Source: Flavobacterium album (GTDB taxonomy: Bacteria; Bacteroidota; Bacteroidia; Flavobacteriales; Flavobacteriaceae). Taken from it: a DNA stretch of 64,000 nucleotides. Both the position numbers and the translations under genes were made by a program. The DNA lies in NCBI RefSeq assembly GCF_003096035.1, contig NZ_CP029186.1:881001-945000 (forward strand), read 5' to 3'. Of the stretch, positions 35,616-44,180 are shown in pieces; the stretch's first letter is position 1; every line of letters starts with the position of its first letter. The notes under the pieces were generated by a model. That model saw only the letters and a program-made list of their open reading frames with translations, was not told where the DNA came from and ran no database searches.

Positions 35616-37252
35616 TTCTTCTTCTTTTCTTTAAACTCTATGGAGTCTTTTATCCTGTCGGCTATTTTTTTGGCATATTTGTCGCCGTCCTCATGAAGTA
35701 TTATTACCTGCTGTACGCCCTGGTCCTGCTTGAAGTATATTATTTCATAGGACACTTTCTTGCGTTCTTTTGTTATCGGGTCGGGCAGGAACATCGTGCC
35801 AAAAGCCCGCAGCCCCTCTGTGCCGTGTTCGGTCTTAAAGCCTTCCATCTTTACCAAGATAGTACTAGCGCCCTGCGCTTCCCAGCTTTTCTCGGTGGCA
35901 TCAAATGCTGTTTCCAGGTTAATGTCCACTTTCTGCTTAAACACGGTAGTAGCCACCGCTATATGGAAGTTATCGAACAGTGAGCCGTACTGGAACATCT
36001 GCATCTGGCTGATGTTCTTTGCCGCCTCTTTGGTAACATATTTGCTGATATCCGCGCGTTTAAGCACTTTTGGTGTTTCAATGGTAATGCCCGGCACGCC
36101 ATATTCGCTTTTTACCCATTCGCTGTCCAGCAGCTCTTTGGTCGGGTGTCCAAGGATATTGTCTTTCAGGTAATCGAACCCTTTAGTAATCCCGATATAT
36201 GCGCCTGTGCCCAACACCAGTAAAAAGCAGGATGCCGCAATGATAACCGTGCGCTGCCTTTTTTTCTTTTTTTGCGCAAGCGCCAGCATCCTGGCCTTCT
36301 CTTCTTCGGTAGGCTCTCTTTCCTCCACCTCTTCCGGAAGGCTTTTATCGATAACATTTATCGCCTGTTCAATACGTTCACGGTCCTGCATTACCACATT
36401 GTCCGATGGCCGTGAGAGGGCAAATTTTGCCATATCGGCATTGCGCAGCACTTTTTCGAGTTCCTCATACACGGTTTCGTCAAGGCCCATCTTCTTACGT
36501 GCCGCTGCCTCATGCATGGCTGCAATCAGCTGGCTTGTGGTGCTTTCCATAGCCGGGATGTGCAATGTCTCTTCGAGGTAGGCTCGTGCAATATCCACCA
36601 GCCCGCTGTAGTATTCTTTTACCTCTCCTTTTTGAAGCAGTTTTTCCTGCTCAAGCCTGGTGAGGCTTATTCGTACCCTTTCGATAGGCGTGGTATTGTC
36701 TGCCGGGATTTCTTTAGGTTCCAGCCTGCGTTTTTGGCGGTATTTGTAAATATAGTAGCCCACAACGCCCCAAAACAGGATGCCAAGCACGATATACAGC
36801 CACAGCCAGCTCCGCGATGTCGCGCCCATAACCGGCTTAATGTCATACATTTTCTGCTTGAGGGTATCCACAACAATGTTGTTTACCTCGATAGTAAGCG
36901 GATTGGTCTGGTATGTCTTATTATTGATGATTACTGGAAGCTTCGGTATCTCATACCTGCCGGAATCGAACTGGGTGAGCCCGTATTTTTTTACCAACTC
37001 ATACATCGCATCTTTTTCGATGGTATCGGTAGGGAAGGCTTCGAGCACTTCGAGCTGGCCGAAATTCTTACCTTCGGGGAAGCTGATTTTCTCGCCTTTA
37101 TTGGCTGTTGCCTTTAAAATAAGGTGGAACTGCGAGCCGATCCTTATTTTGGTGGAATCGATACTTGCCTGTACCGGCCTGTGCTGCCCGAATGTTGCAG
37201 CGGCAGTGAGCAGTAAAAGCAATGTATAATATAATCTGGTCATTTGTATCAT
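35612..37252 (-). CDS. BatD/DUF4381-like membrane protein of the Bat operon
   Basis: A 546-aa protein. The signal peptide (TRLYYTLLLLLTAAATFGQ) opens the frame; the start is ATG 37252 or the fourth codon ATG 37243. A periplasmic beta domain (about 25-150) contains QASIDSTKIRIGSQFHLILK. A transmembrane helix lies near 160-180. Then comes a cytoplasmic helical segment typical of DUF4381 (LTRLEQEKLLQKGEVKEYYS, MESTTSQLIAAMHEAAAR), a charged linker (EEVEEREPTEEEKARM) and a second membrane helix near 335-355. A final domain of about 190 aa carries no recognised motif. The first half is standard for this operon position. Confidence 0.85.
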   Translation of the reverse strand: MIQMTRLYYTLLLLLTAAATFGQHRPVQASIDSTKIRIGSQFHLILKATANKGEKISFPEGKNFGQLEVLEAFPTDTIEKDAMYELVKKYGLTQFDSGRYEIPKLPVIINNKTYQTNPLTIEVNNIVVDTLKQKMYDIKPVMGATSRSWLWLYIVLGILFWGVVGYYIYKYRQKRRLEPKEIPADNTTPIERVRISLTRLEQEKLLQKGEVKEYYSGLVDIARAYLEETLHIPAMESTTSQLIAAMHEAAARKKMGLDETVYEELEKVLRNADMAKFALSRPSDNVVMQDRERIEQAINVIDKSLPEEVEEREPTEEEKARMLALAQKKKKRQRTVIIAASCFLLVLGTGAYIGITKGFDYLKDNILGHPTKELLDSEWVKSEYGVPGITIETPKVLKRADISKYVTKEAAKNISQMQMFQYGSLFDNFHIAVATTVFKQKVDINLETAFDATEKSWEAQGASTILVKMEGFKTEHGTEGLRAFGTMFLPDPITKERKKVSYEIIYFKQDQGVQQVIILHEDGDKYAKKIADRIKDSIEFKEKKKK

Positions 37253-37259
37253 TTCTGTA

Positions 37260-38126
37260 TTAACCCCTGCTTTTAAAATAGCCCAGCAGTTTGGTTACAT
37301 AAGATTCCCCAACCTGCGCGCTTACCGTTCCGGCACCGCATCGGCTGAAAGTCTCCTTAAAATATTTCACCCTTTCGGCATAATGCGTTTCATACTGCAG
37401 CCTTACCGCTTTAGAGCCGGTATCTACCGATATGACTTCGCCTGTTTCGGCATCGGCCATATCCACAAAGCCGATGTCGGGCATTTTTTCCTCGCGGATG
37501 TCGTGCACGCGAACGCCTGTAATGTCGTGTTTCTTAGACGCTATTTTCAGGTTATGCTCATATCCGGCATCCATGAAATCGGATATCAGGAATACAATAG
37601 CCTTTTTCTTTTGTACGCCCGAGAGGAACTTCAGCGCCTGCGAAAGGCCGGTCCTTCTGCTTTGCGGCTCAAATTCTATCAGCTCGCGGATGATGCGCAG
37701 CACATGCGACTTGCCTTTTTTTGGCGGCACATACAGCTCTATTTTGTCGGAAAAGAGTATCAATCCTATCTTATCGTTATTTTGCGTAGCCGAGAATGCC
37801 ATTGTGGCGGCGATCTCGGTCACCATGTCTTTCTTAAACTGGCTTTGCGACCCGAAATTCTCCGACCCGCTCACGTCTACCATCAGCATCATGGTAAGTT
37901 CGCGCTCCTCCTCGAATACCTTTACATAGGGCTCGTTGTAGCGGGCGGTCACGTTCCAGTCGATAGCCCGTACATCGTCCCCGAACTGGTACTGGCGCAC
38001 TTCGCTAAAGGTCATACCCCGCCCTTTGAAGGACGTATGGTATTCCCCCGAGAAGATGTGATCGCTCAGCCTCCGGGTCTTTATCTCAATCTTGCGGACT
38101 TTTTTAAATATTTCTTTAGTATCCAA
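37260..38126 (-). CDS. DUF58 domain protein (TTG start)
   Basis: A 288-aa cytoplasmic protein with the DUF58 signature FSEVRQYQFGDDVRAIDWNV (about residues 40-59) inside a VWA-like fold: MMLMVDVSGSENFG (DxSGS) and VFLISDFMDAG. It is found next to moxR in most Bat-type operons and probably links the ATPase to the membrane VWA proteins. The N-terminus DTKEIFKKVRKIEIKTRR is what I expect for the family, but the initiation codon here is TTG at 38126; the first ATG in frame is about 37 codons downstream. The four-helix-bundle gene and its flanking repeat end 10 bases upstream. Confidence 0.9.
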   Translation of the reverse strand: MDTKEIFKKVRKIEIKTRRLSDHIFSGEYHTSFKGRGMTFSEVRQYQFGDDVRAIDWNVTARYNEPYVKVFEEERELTMMLMVDVSGSENFGSQSQFKKDMVTEIAATMAFSATQNNDKIGLILFSDKIELYVPPKKGKSHVLRIIRELIEFEPQSRRTGLSQALKFLSGVQKKKAIVFLISDFMDAGYEHNLKIASKKHDITGVRVHDIREEKMPDIGFVDMADAETGEVISVDTGSKAVRLQYETHYAERVKYFKETFSRCGAGTVSAQVGESYVTKLLGYFKSRG

Positions 38127-38136
38127 TTTTTCGCAG

Positions 38137-38586
38137 TTATGGGTTCAGGGTTTCGGGTTCAGGGTTTTGAGCATCCGCCTGAATACTTGTGCCTGCTTTA
38201 GTAAATTTAGATCCTTTATAATTAGAAGCATTTAAATAGGAAATAAAAGAACCTAATAATTTGTTTTCCTGTTCCGTTTTATCGGCAACAAGTCTGAACT
38301 GTTCTTCACTAATATGTTTCCTGTCGAGAGCACGGTATAATTGGGAACGAAGTTCACCGCATGAACCTTTTGAAATACTAAGGAACTGAATGAATTCACG
38401 ATTTCCGTTACGTTCAAAGCCTTCTGAAATATTGTCCATAATAGAACCTGATGACTTATTCATTTGGTTGCGAAGTTCAAAATCTTTTCCAAGAGTTGTA
38501 GTTTCAAATAAATACCAGACATCCTGGCATATCTCTCTTGCCAGCTGCCAAACTTTTAAATCTTCAAATTTCTCAATTTTCGCCAT
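38137..38586 (-). CDS. S23-type four-helix-bundle protein, copy A
   Basis: A 149-aa protein of the S23/four-helix-bundle family, named after ORFs in 23S rRNA intervening sequences and related in fold to the Avd protein of diversity-generating retroelements. Motifs are FEDLKVWQLAREIC, GKDFELRNQMNKSSGSIMDN, ISEGFERNGNREFIQFLSIS, KGSCGELRSQLYRALDR and NYKGSKFT. The last ~12 residues (DAQNPEPETLNP) are encoded by an intergenic GGGTTC-type repeat. About 80% identical by eye to copy B at 41686. It sits between moxR and the DUF58 gene, where the operon normally has no gene. It is not a ribosomal protein. Confidence 0.85.
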   Translation of the reverse strand: MAKIEKFEDLKVWQLAREICQDVWYLFETTTLGKDFELRNQMNKSSGSIMDNISEGFERNGNREFIQFLSISKGSCGELRSQLYRALDRKHISEEQFRLVADKTEQENKLLGSFISYLNASNYKGSKFTKAGTSIQADAQNPEPETLNP

Positions 38587-38668
38587 ATAGCTAATTTACT
38601 ACAAAAACCCGCAATTGTTTTTTACGTTTCTACAAGCAACCCGGAACTCTAAACCCAAAACCCAGAAC
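38139..38668. mobile_element. Candidate S23 cassette A bounded by inverted repeats
   Basis: The left arm (38139-38168, GGGTTCAGGGTTTCGGGTTC) and the right arm (38639-38668, containing ACCCGGAACTCTAAACCC and AACCCAGAAC) are inverted copies of one repeat. They enclose the S23 gene. The right arm ends 5 bases from the moxR stop and the left arm 13 bases from the DUF58 start. No transposase is inside. That this is a mobilised unit is inference. Confidence 0.45.
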
Positions 38669-38672
38669 GGTT

Positions 38673-39677
38673 TTACGGCACCTCAACTTCGTTGATGATC
38701 TTATTGATGATATCCACCGAGGTGATGTTCTCGGCTTCGGCTTCGTAGGTAATACCGATACGGTGGCGCAGTACATCATATACTACAGCACGTACATCTT
38801 CGGGGATTACGAAACCGCGGCGCTTGATGAAGGCATAGCACTTGGCCGCCACGGCAAGGTTGATGCTTCCCCTTGGTGAAGAACCGAAACTGATCCACGG
38901 CTTGATTTTTTCTAATTTATATTTTTCGGGGTAGCGGGTAGCGAACACGATGTCGAGGATATATTTCTCGATCTTTTCGTCCATGTAAACCTCGCGGACG
39001 GTTTGCTGGGCGCGGAGTATCTGTTCTATGGAAACGACCTGGTTCACTTTGTCGTAAGCCCCTTTCAGGTTTTGGCGGATCACCATGCGCTCCTCGTCCA
39101 TTTTCGGGTAATCGATAACGGCTTTCAGCATAAAACGGTCTACCTGTGCTTCCGGCAGCGGATAGGTACCTTCCTGCTCCACGGGGTTTTGCGTTGCCAT
39201 TACCAGGAACGGCTGCTGCAGTTTAAAGGTTTCTTCACCAATGGTCACCTGCTTTTCCTGCATCGCCTCGAGCAACGCACTCTGCACTTTGGCAGGGGCA
39301 CGGTTGATCTCATCCGCAAGGACGAAGTTGGCGAATATCGGGCCTTTCTTTATGGTAAATTCGTTTTGCTTTACGTTGTAGATCATGGTTCCCACCACGT
39401 CGGCAGGAAGCAGGTCGGGCGTAAACTGGATACGGCTGAAGCTGCCGTGCACCGCCTGCGACAGTGTGTTGATGGCAAGGGTTTTCGCAAGCCCGGGAAC
39501 GCCTTCGAGAAGGATATGCCCCTGCCCGAGTAGCCCTATCAGCAGGCGCTCAATCATATATTTCTGGCCTACGATGACCTTGTTCATTTCCATGGTGAGC
39601 AGGTCGACAAAGGCACTTTCGCGTTCTATCTTTTCGTTGATCGCCCTTATATCGAGGGACGATGTAGTATCTTCCAT
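38673..39677 (-). CDS. MoxR family AAA+ ATPase
   Basis: A 334-aa cytoplasmic ATPase with Walker A GVPGLAKT (residues 59-66), Walker B and DEINRAPAKVQSALLEAMQE (~115-134), sensor 1 MATQNPVEQEGTYPLPEAQ and arginine-finger region DRFMLK. The C-terminal helical lid contains YPEKYKLEKI and FGSSPRGSINLA (sensor 2). MoxR proteins work as chaperone-like partners of VWA proteins. It is the first gene of the Bat operon; transcription of the downstream genes would have to pass the S23 gene and its flanking repeats. Confidence 0.95.
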   Translation of the reverse strand: MEDTTSSLDIRAINEKIERESAFVDLLTMEMNKVIVGQKYMIERLLIGLLGQGHILLEGVPGLAKTLAINTLSQAVHGSFSRIQFTPDLLPADVVGTMIYNVKQNEFTIKKGPIFANFVLADEINRAPAKVQSALLEAMQEKQVTIGEETFKLQQPFLVMATQNPVEQEGTYPLPEAQVDRFMLKAVIDYPKMDEERMVIRQNLKGAYDKVNQVVSIEQILRAQQTVREVYMDEKIEKYILDIVFATRYPEKYKLEKIKPWISFGSSPRGSINLAVAAKCYAFIKRRGFVIPEDVRAVVYDVLRHRIGITYEAEAENITSVDIINKIINEVEVP

Positions 39678-39855
39678 ATCCTAAAAGTTTTGGAGTGTGA
39701 ATTTAGTGATGTAAAGCTAACGAAACAAATAGACTTTTAATATATTCCGTGTATGTTAACGACTTGTTAAGAATTAACGCCTAAATATGGTATTGCCATT
39801 TTGCCAATCCTATTTTTCCTATTTTTATGGCACCAAAAAAATAAAATCCATTCTG

Positions 39856-40725
39856 ATGAACTTAAAACTGTCCCCGGTAATAGCGGGAACGATGAACTGG
39901 GGCGTGTGGCAGGCCAACTTCACCACCGCCCAGATGATACAGCTGATGCACGAATGCATATCGTATGGCATTACTACTTTTGACCATGCCGATATTTACG
40001 GCGGCTATACTACTGAAGAGGAATTTGGCAGGGCATTCGCCGAAAGCGGGATCAACCGTGAAGATATACAACTTATATCCAAGTGCGGCATCCAACACAC
40101 ATTGGGAAGCCGTCCTACCAAAGTAAAGCATTACGACTACTCGAAGGAATATATTATCTGGTCAGCAGAGAACTCCCTGAAGTTTTTGCAGACTGACTAT
40201 CTCGACATCCTCTTATTACACCGCCCGAGCCCGCTTATGCAGCCCGATGAGATCGCCGAAGCGGTGGAAAAGCTGAAAAGCGAAGGCAAGATAAAGGAGT
40301 TTGGCGTATCAAATTTTACCAACAGCCAGACCGACCTAATCCGTTCCCGTACCGAAGTGGCCTGCAACCAGATCGAATTTTCGGCTACGCATTTTGAGCC
40401 AATGCTTGACGGCAGCATGGATTATATGACCGTGAACGGCATAAAGCCACTGGCATGGAGCCCTATAGGATCTGTATTTAAAGCGGACACGGAACAATCG
40501 CAACGCCTGAAAATGTTGTTGCTGGAATTTGTTGAAAAATATGAGGCTTCGGCCGATGTTATCCTCCTGGCGTGGATCATGCAGCACCCCGCAGGCATTA
40601 TCCCGGTAACCGGATCGTGCAGCACCGACAGGCTAAAGAACCAGATGAAAGCTACTCAGCTCCAACTCGAACTCGAAGACTGGTTCGCTATATGGACGGA
40701 AAGCATGGGGGCGAAGGTTCCTTAA
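39856..40725 (+). CDS. Aldo/keto reductase
   Basis: A 289-aa NADPH-dependent oxidoreductase with a TIM barrel. The AKR catalytic residues are visible: Asp/Tyr in FDHADIYGGYTTEEEFG (about residues 38-54), Lys in LISKCGIQ, and His in ILLLHRPSPL. The NADPH-binding C-terminal part has GIIPVTGSCSTDRLKNQMKA. It is close to the YdhF subgroup by pattern. The open frame reaches back to 39787, but ATG 39856 (MNLKLSPVIAGTMNWGVW) is the family start. The substrate is unknown. Confidence 0.9.
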   Translation: MNLKLSPVIAGTMNWGVWQANFTTAQMIQLMHECISYGITTFDHADIYGGYTTEEEFGRAFAESGINREDIQLISKCGIQHTLGSRPTKVKHYDYSKEYIIWSAENSLKFLQTDYLDILLLHRPSPLMQPDEIAEAVEKLKSEGKIKEFGVSNFTNSQTDLIRSRTEVACNQIEFSATHFEPMLDGSMDYMTVNGIKPLAWSPIGSVFKADTEQSQRLKMLLLEFVEKYEASADVILLAWIMQHPAGIIPVTGSCSTDRLKNQMKATQLQLELEDWFAIWTESMGAKVP

Positions 40726-40736
40726 TTTTGTCCGAA

Positions 40737-40816
40737 GTCCGGGGTCGGAAGTCGGAAGCCGGAGGTCGTGAGGACAAGACGTATAGGCATCGGACATCGG
40801 ACTTCCGACCCCGGAC
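40737..40816. repeat. GTCCGGGGTCGGAAGTC inverted repeat after a stop codon
   Basis: TTTGTCCGAAGTCCGGGGTC at the left (GTCCGGGGTCGGAAGTCGG core) is mirrored by GACTTCCGACCCCGGACAAA at the right. It starts 11 bases after the stop of the aldo/keto reductase gene. The last ~35 bases before the next ATG are AT-rich. Confidence 0.75.
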
Positions 40817-40850
40817 AAAAATCTAATAATCTAACTATTCAACAATCTAA

Positions 40851-41600
40851 ATGAAGACAGCATTAATAACAGGGGCAACAAGCGGTATCGGCAGGGAAAC
40901 GGCCAGGCTGTTTGCCAAAAACCATTTCAGGATCATCCTTTGCGGGCGCAGGGAAGACCGGCTCGCCGAGTTACAGGACGAATTCTCGGCACTTACGAAA
41001 GTACACACGCTGAACTTTGACGTGCGCGACAGGAAGGATGTAGAGGCGGCCATAGCAGCTATTCCAGAGGAATTTGCCAACATCGATATACTTATCAACA
41101 ATGCAGGCAATGCCCATGGCCTCGATCCTATCCAGAATGGTGATGTGGACGACTGGGATGCCATGATCGACATTAATGTAAAAGGGCTTTTGTATGTTTC
41201 CAAAGAAGTGATACCGGGCATGGTGGAGCGGAAACACGGGCACATCATCAATATTGGGTCGATCGCAGGGAAAGAGGTTTATCCCAACGGCAATGTTTAC
41301 GCGGCTACCAAACATGCTGTTGATGCATTGAACCAGGGGATGCGCATGGATCTTAACCAGTACGGCATCCGCGTAGGCGCTATCAACCCGGGCATGGTAA
41401 ATACCGAATTTTCCGAAGTACGCTTTAAAGGCGACACCCAGCGTGCAGAGAACGTGTATAAAGGTATGGAGCCACTAAAGCCGGAGGATATCGCGGACAT
41501 AATTTTGTTTGTTGTAACAATGCCTTACCATGTCAATATTGCGGATTTGATGGTGTTACCTACTGCACAGGCTTCAGCTACAATGGTGAATAGGTTATGA
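40851..41600 (+). CDS. SDR family oxidoreductase (YdfG-like)
   Basis: A 249-aa short-chain dehydrogenase of classical length. The cofactor motif is TGATSGIGRE (residues 8-17), followed by LCGRREDRLAEL, the NNAG motif at LINNAGNAHG (~83-92), the catalytic Ser in IINIGSIAGKE and YAATKHAVDAL (YxxxK; ~151-161). The pattern resembles YdfG/serine 3-dehydrogenase enzymes acting on hydroxy acids. Cofactor preference for NADP is suggested by the basic GRREDR stretch. The stop codon TGA is directly joined to a GTTCCGGGTT repeat. Confidence 0.92.
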   Translation: MKTALITGATSGIGRETARLFAKNHFRIILCGRREDRLAELQDEFSALTKVHTLNFDVRDRKDVEAAIAAIPEEFANIDILINNAGNAHGLDPIQNGDVDDWDAMIDINVKGLLYVSKEVIPGMVERKHGHIINIGSIAGKEVYPNGNVYAATKHAVDALNQGMRMDLNQYGIRVGAINPGMVNTEFSEVRFKGDTQRAENVYKGMEPLKPEDIADIILFVVTMPYHVNIADLMVLPTAQASATMVNRL

Positions 41601-42140
41601 GTTCCGGGTTGCGAGTTCCGGGTTACTCGGAGGTGACGTAGAGAAGTTGGGGGTTTAGAATTGCTTGTTGGCATAAAAACATTATATGGCAAGAATCGAG
41701 AAATTTGAAGATTTAAAAGTTTGGCAACTGTCCAGAGAAATCTGCCGTGATATTTGGCATTTATTTGAAATGACCCCGTTAGGGAGAGATTTTGAACTTC
41801 GAAATCAAATGAATAGATCATCGGGTTCAATTATGGACAACATTTCGGAAGGTTTTGAACGTAACGGTACCAGAGAGTTCATTCAGTTTCTAAGTATTTC
41901 AAAAGGCTCGTGCGGAGAACTCCGTTCACAACTTTACAGAGCTCTTGACAGAAAACATATCAGTCAGGAACAGTTTGATATGATTGTCGTAAAAACAGAT
42001 TCTGAAAGTAAGCTAATAGGTTCATTCATGTCATATCTTAATTCCGCTAATTATAAAGGAAGTAAATTTACCAAACCAACTTCAACATCTAATCACGCAG
42101 ATGCTCAAAACCCGGAACCCGAAACCCAAAACCCGGAACT
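41599..42140. mobile_element. Candidate S23 cassette B bounded by inverted repeats
   Basis: The left arm (41599-41624, GAGTTCCGGGTTGCGAGTTC) and the right arm (42107-42140, CCCGGAACCCGAAACCC and ACCCGGAACT) are inverted copies of the same repeat as in cassette A, again enclosing an S23 gene. The left arm overlaps the SDR stop codon; the right arm encodes the end of the S23 protein and stops 7 bases before the next ATG. Confidence 0.5.
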
Positions 42141-42144
42141 ATAA
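41686..42144 (+). CDS. S23-type four-helix-bundle protein, copy B
   Basis: A 152-aa paralogue of copy A (38137). It starts MARIEKFEDLKVWQLSREIC. The central block (RSSGSIMDNISEGFERNG, FIQFLSISKGSCGELRSQLY, RALDRKHIS) is almost unchanged, and divergence is concentrated in the helix after residue 93. About 80% identical overall by eye, so the two are not a recent duplication. The C-terminal DAQNPEPETQNPEL is again read from the repeat. Family members are basic, probably RNA- or DNA-binding bundles; no catalytic residues are known. The next gene begins 2 bases after its stop. Confidence 0.85.
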   Translation: MARIEKFEDLKVWQLSREICRDIWHLFEMTPLGRDFELRNQMNRSSGSIMDNISEGFERNGTREFIQFLSISKGSCGELRSQLYRALDRKHISQEQFDMIVVKTDSESKLIGSFMSYLNSANYKGSKFTKPTSTSNHADAQNPEPETQNPEL

Positions 42145-42146
42145 CC

Positions 42147-43307
42147 ATGATCAACAAACGCCTCCTCATAAAAAACCTGCTGGCTCACAATGATGAGAGC
42201 AGCTTTTATGACAAGAAGCGCCAACTAAATTTGCATACCAAGGAAGGCAAAGGGAAATTCGTAAAGCATATCTGTGCGCTGTCGAATTCCAATCCTTCCA
42301 ACAATTCTTATATCGTGGTGGGTGTGGAAGACCATGACAATGAGATAACTGGTACCGATTTTTACGACGACAGCCGCATACAGAACCTCGTGAATGCCTA
42401 TCTGGAAAACCCGCCAACGATACAGTATGAAAATGTACCGTTTCCGAGCCTTTCGAAGGATAAAGTAATTGGATTGGTGACCATCCACCCGAAGCAAAAC
42501 CATAAACCTTCCTATTTTAAGAAGGCAGTTTATACCATACCTGCAGGGGCGGTCTTTGTACGCAGGGGCAGCAATTCCATGCCGGCTGAAATAGAAAATG
42601 TATTTGATGAAAGCCCTGCCAATGCTGATGTTGTAGCCCAGATCGAGAACGGTTCGCGCAACAGCATCGAGCACACGCTGGAGGGCGTGATGGACTTTAT
42701 CACCAACCGCCACAAGGACATGACCGCCAAATACAAGGTCTTCCAGGAGCTGTTCATCGTCTGCTGGGCCGGAAATAAAAAAGTAGTAAAGGGAAAAACC
42801 TATTTTTCGAGGGTGGATATCGAGCTGATCAACGAGCAGGTGAAGCTGTTCTATTCGGCGCTGGACGAAGTGAGCATCGACTATACTGACGATAGCTTTT
42901 CCATTACCGAATATGTGGCCCTCGGTCTTAACGACAAGACAAGCTACTACCCGCTGGAAGAAGTGAGCATCCGTTTTAAGGAGAACGGCTATTACAATAT
43001 CGAGTCGACACTTTTGTTTGAGCCGCCGCAGTTTAACCGGAATGTGATGCACCATATTTACAACTCTACCCTCGTGCTGCTGGACAAGCTCCAGAAAGGG
43101 GTGCCGTTATCAGAAAGGGAGGAGAAGGATATTTACAACCTGCCTTCTACCCTGATGATCTGCTATCTCAACGATTTTACCGATGCCAAGCGCAGGCTGA
43201 TCGATGCCAAGCCGCTGCTAAAGGCGTATCCTGACGCAAGTGTATATGTGTCGTTCAAGGAAGCGATGCGCATCTTACGAAAAATGAAATACGACCGCAT
43301 CGATTAA
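42147..43307 (+). CDS. AlbA_2 (Schlafen AlbA-like) domain protein
   Basis: A 386-aa cytoplasmic protein. The N-terminal ~130 residues match the AlbA_2 pattern: ESSFYDKKRQLNLHTKEGKG (about 16-35), FVKHICALSNSNPSNNSYIV, VGVEDHDNEITG, then IQNLVNAYLENPPTIQYE and AVFVRRGSNSMPA. The domain is a nucleic-acid-binding or ATPase-like module found in regulators and some defence proteins. The remaining ~250 aa have no motif I recognise. By memory similar proteins are common in flavobacteria, so this is likely core rather than mobile. It starts 2 bases after S23 copy B. Confidence 0.78.
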   Translation: MINKRLLIKNLLAHNDESSFYDKKRQLNLHTKEGKGKFVKHICALSNSNPSNNSYIVVGVEDHDNEITGTDFYDDSRIQNLVNAYLENPPTIQYENVPFPSLSKDKVIGLVTIHPKQNHKPSYFKKAVYTIPAGAVFVRRGSNSMPAEIENVFDESPANADVVAQIENGSRNSIEHTLEGVMDFITNRHKDMTAKYKVFQELFIVCWAGNKKVVKGKTYFSRVDIELINEQVKLFYSALDEVSIDYTDDSFSITEYVALGLNDKTSYYPLEEVSIRFKENGYYNIESTLLFEPPQFNRNVMHHIYNSTLVLLDKLQKGVPLSEREEKDIYNLPSTLMICYLNDFTDAKRRLIDAKPLLKAYPDASVYVSFKEAMRILRKMKYDRID

Positions 43308-43337
43308 TTTTTGTATCTTGAATAATATTTCAATGTA

Positions 43338-44066
43338 ATGGGCAGAGAACTTGTAATTGGCGACATACACGGAAGCTACAAAGCGGTAAAACAGATTTTG
43401 GAACGGGCAGCGGTTACTGCAACCGACCGCCTGATATTTTTGGGCGATTATGTAGACGGCTGGGGGCAGTCGCCGGAAGTAATTGATTACCTGCTTCAAT
43501 TGAAATCACAGTTCGATTGCGTTTTCATTCGTGGCAATCACGACGATCTGCTGCTGCGCTGGCTGAAGACCGGCGAATATACCGAGGAATGGTTCAATCA
43601 CGGCGGGAGGCTGACCATGGAACATTATGAAAGGCTTCCCGCTGACAAGCGCCAATTGCACATCCTTTTTCTGGAAAGTTTGCAGGACTATTATCTTGAC
43701 GATGACAACCGACTCTTCGTACATGCAGGCTTCACCAGCCTTAACGGGGTAAAGCACGAATTTTTTACGCGAATGTTCTTTTGGGACAGGACGCTTTGGG
43801 AAACAGCGCTATGCCTGGATAAAAGCATCGGCCATAACGACCCGTTGTATCCGAAGCGCTTCACACATTACAAAGAAATATTCATTGGCCACACGCCGGT
43901 AACACGCATCGGGGAAACGGTGCCCGTGCAAAAAGCCAATATCTGGAATGTGGATACCGGTGCGGCTTTTAAAGGCCCGCTGACTATTATGGATACCGGA
44001 ACTAAGGAATACTGGCAGAGCGACCCCGTACATGAACTGTATCCGGACGAGAAAGGGAGAAACTAA
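43338..44066 (+). CDS. Metallophosphoesterase (PPP-type protein phosphatase)
   Basis: A 242-aa enzyme with the calcineurin-like metal motifs in order: GDIHGSYKAV (GDxHG, residues 8-17), FLGDYVDGWGQS (GDxxDxG-like, ~35-46) and FIRGNHDDLLL (GNHD/E, ~66-76). Later histidines are in LFVHAGFTS and FIGHTPVTRIG. The size matches bacterial PrpA/ApaH-like phosphatases. It acts on phosphoproteins or dinucleotide polyphosphates by family knowledge; the substrate is unassigned. It follows the AlbA_2 gene by 30 bases and may share its transcript. Confidence 0.92.
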   Translation: MGRELVIGDIHGSYKAVKQILERAAVTATDRLIFLGDYVDGWGQSPEVIDYLLQLKSQFDCVFIRGNHDDLLLRWLKTGEYTEEWFNHGGRLTMEHYERLPADKRQLHILFLESLQDYYLDDDNRLFVHAGFTSLNGVKHEFFTRMFFWDRTLWETALCLDKSIGHNDPLYPKRFTHYKEIFIGHTPVTRIGETVPVQKANIWNVDTGAAFKGPLTIMDTGTKEYWQSDPVHELYPDEKGRN

Positions 44067-44180
44067 ACGCACTATTATTACAGCATGTAAGCCTTGACAG
44101 ATGTTATCTTTTAGTTAAAAAGAAAAACATAAAATACAGCAGCGACTGGTAAATCATTAACTTAGTATAAATACTGATTA

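Noticed and set aside
38137..38586. Calling the S23 proteins ribosomal proteins
   Set aside because: The name comes from ORFs in 23S rRNA intervening sequences. There is no rRNA here and the proteins are not ribosome components.
41599..42140. Telomere-like or simple-sequence interpretation of the GGGTTT/GGGTTC arms
   Set aside because: The arms are short, imperfect, intergenic and inverted around genes in the middle of a chromosome.
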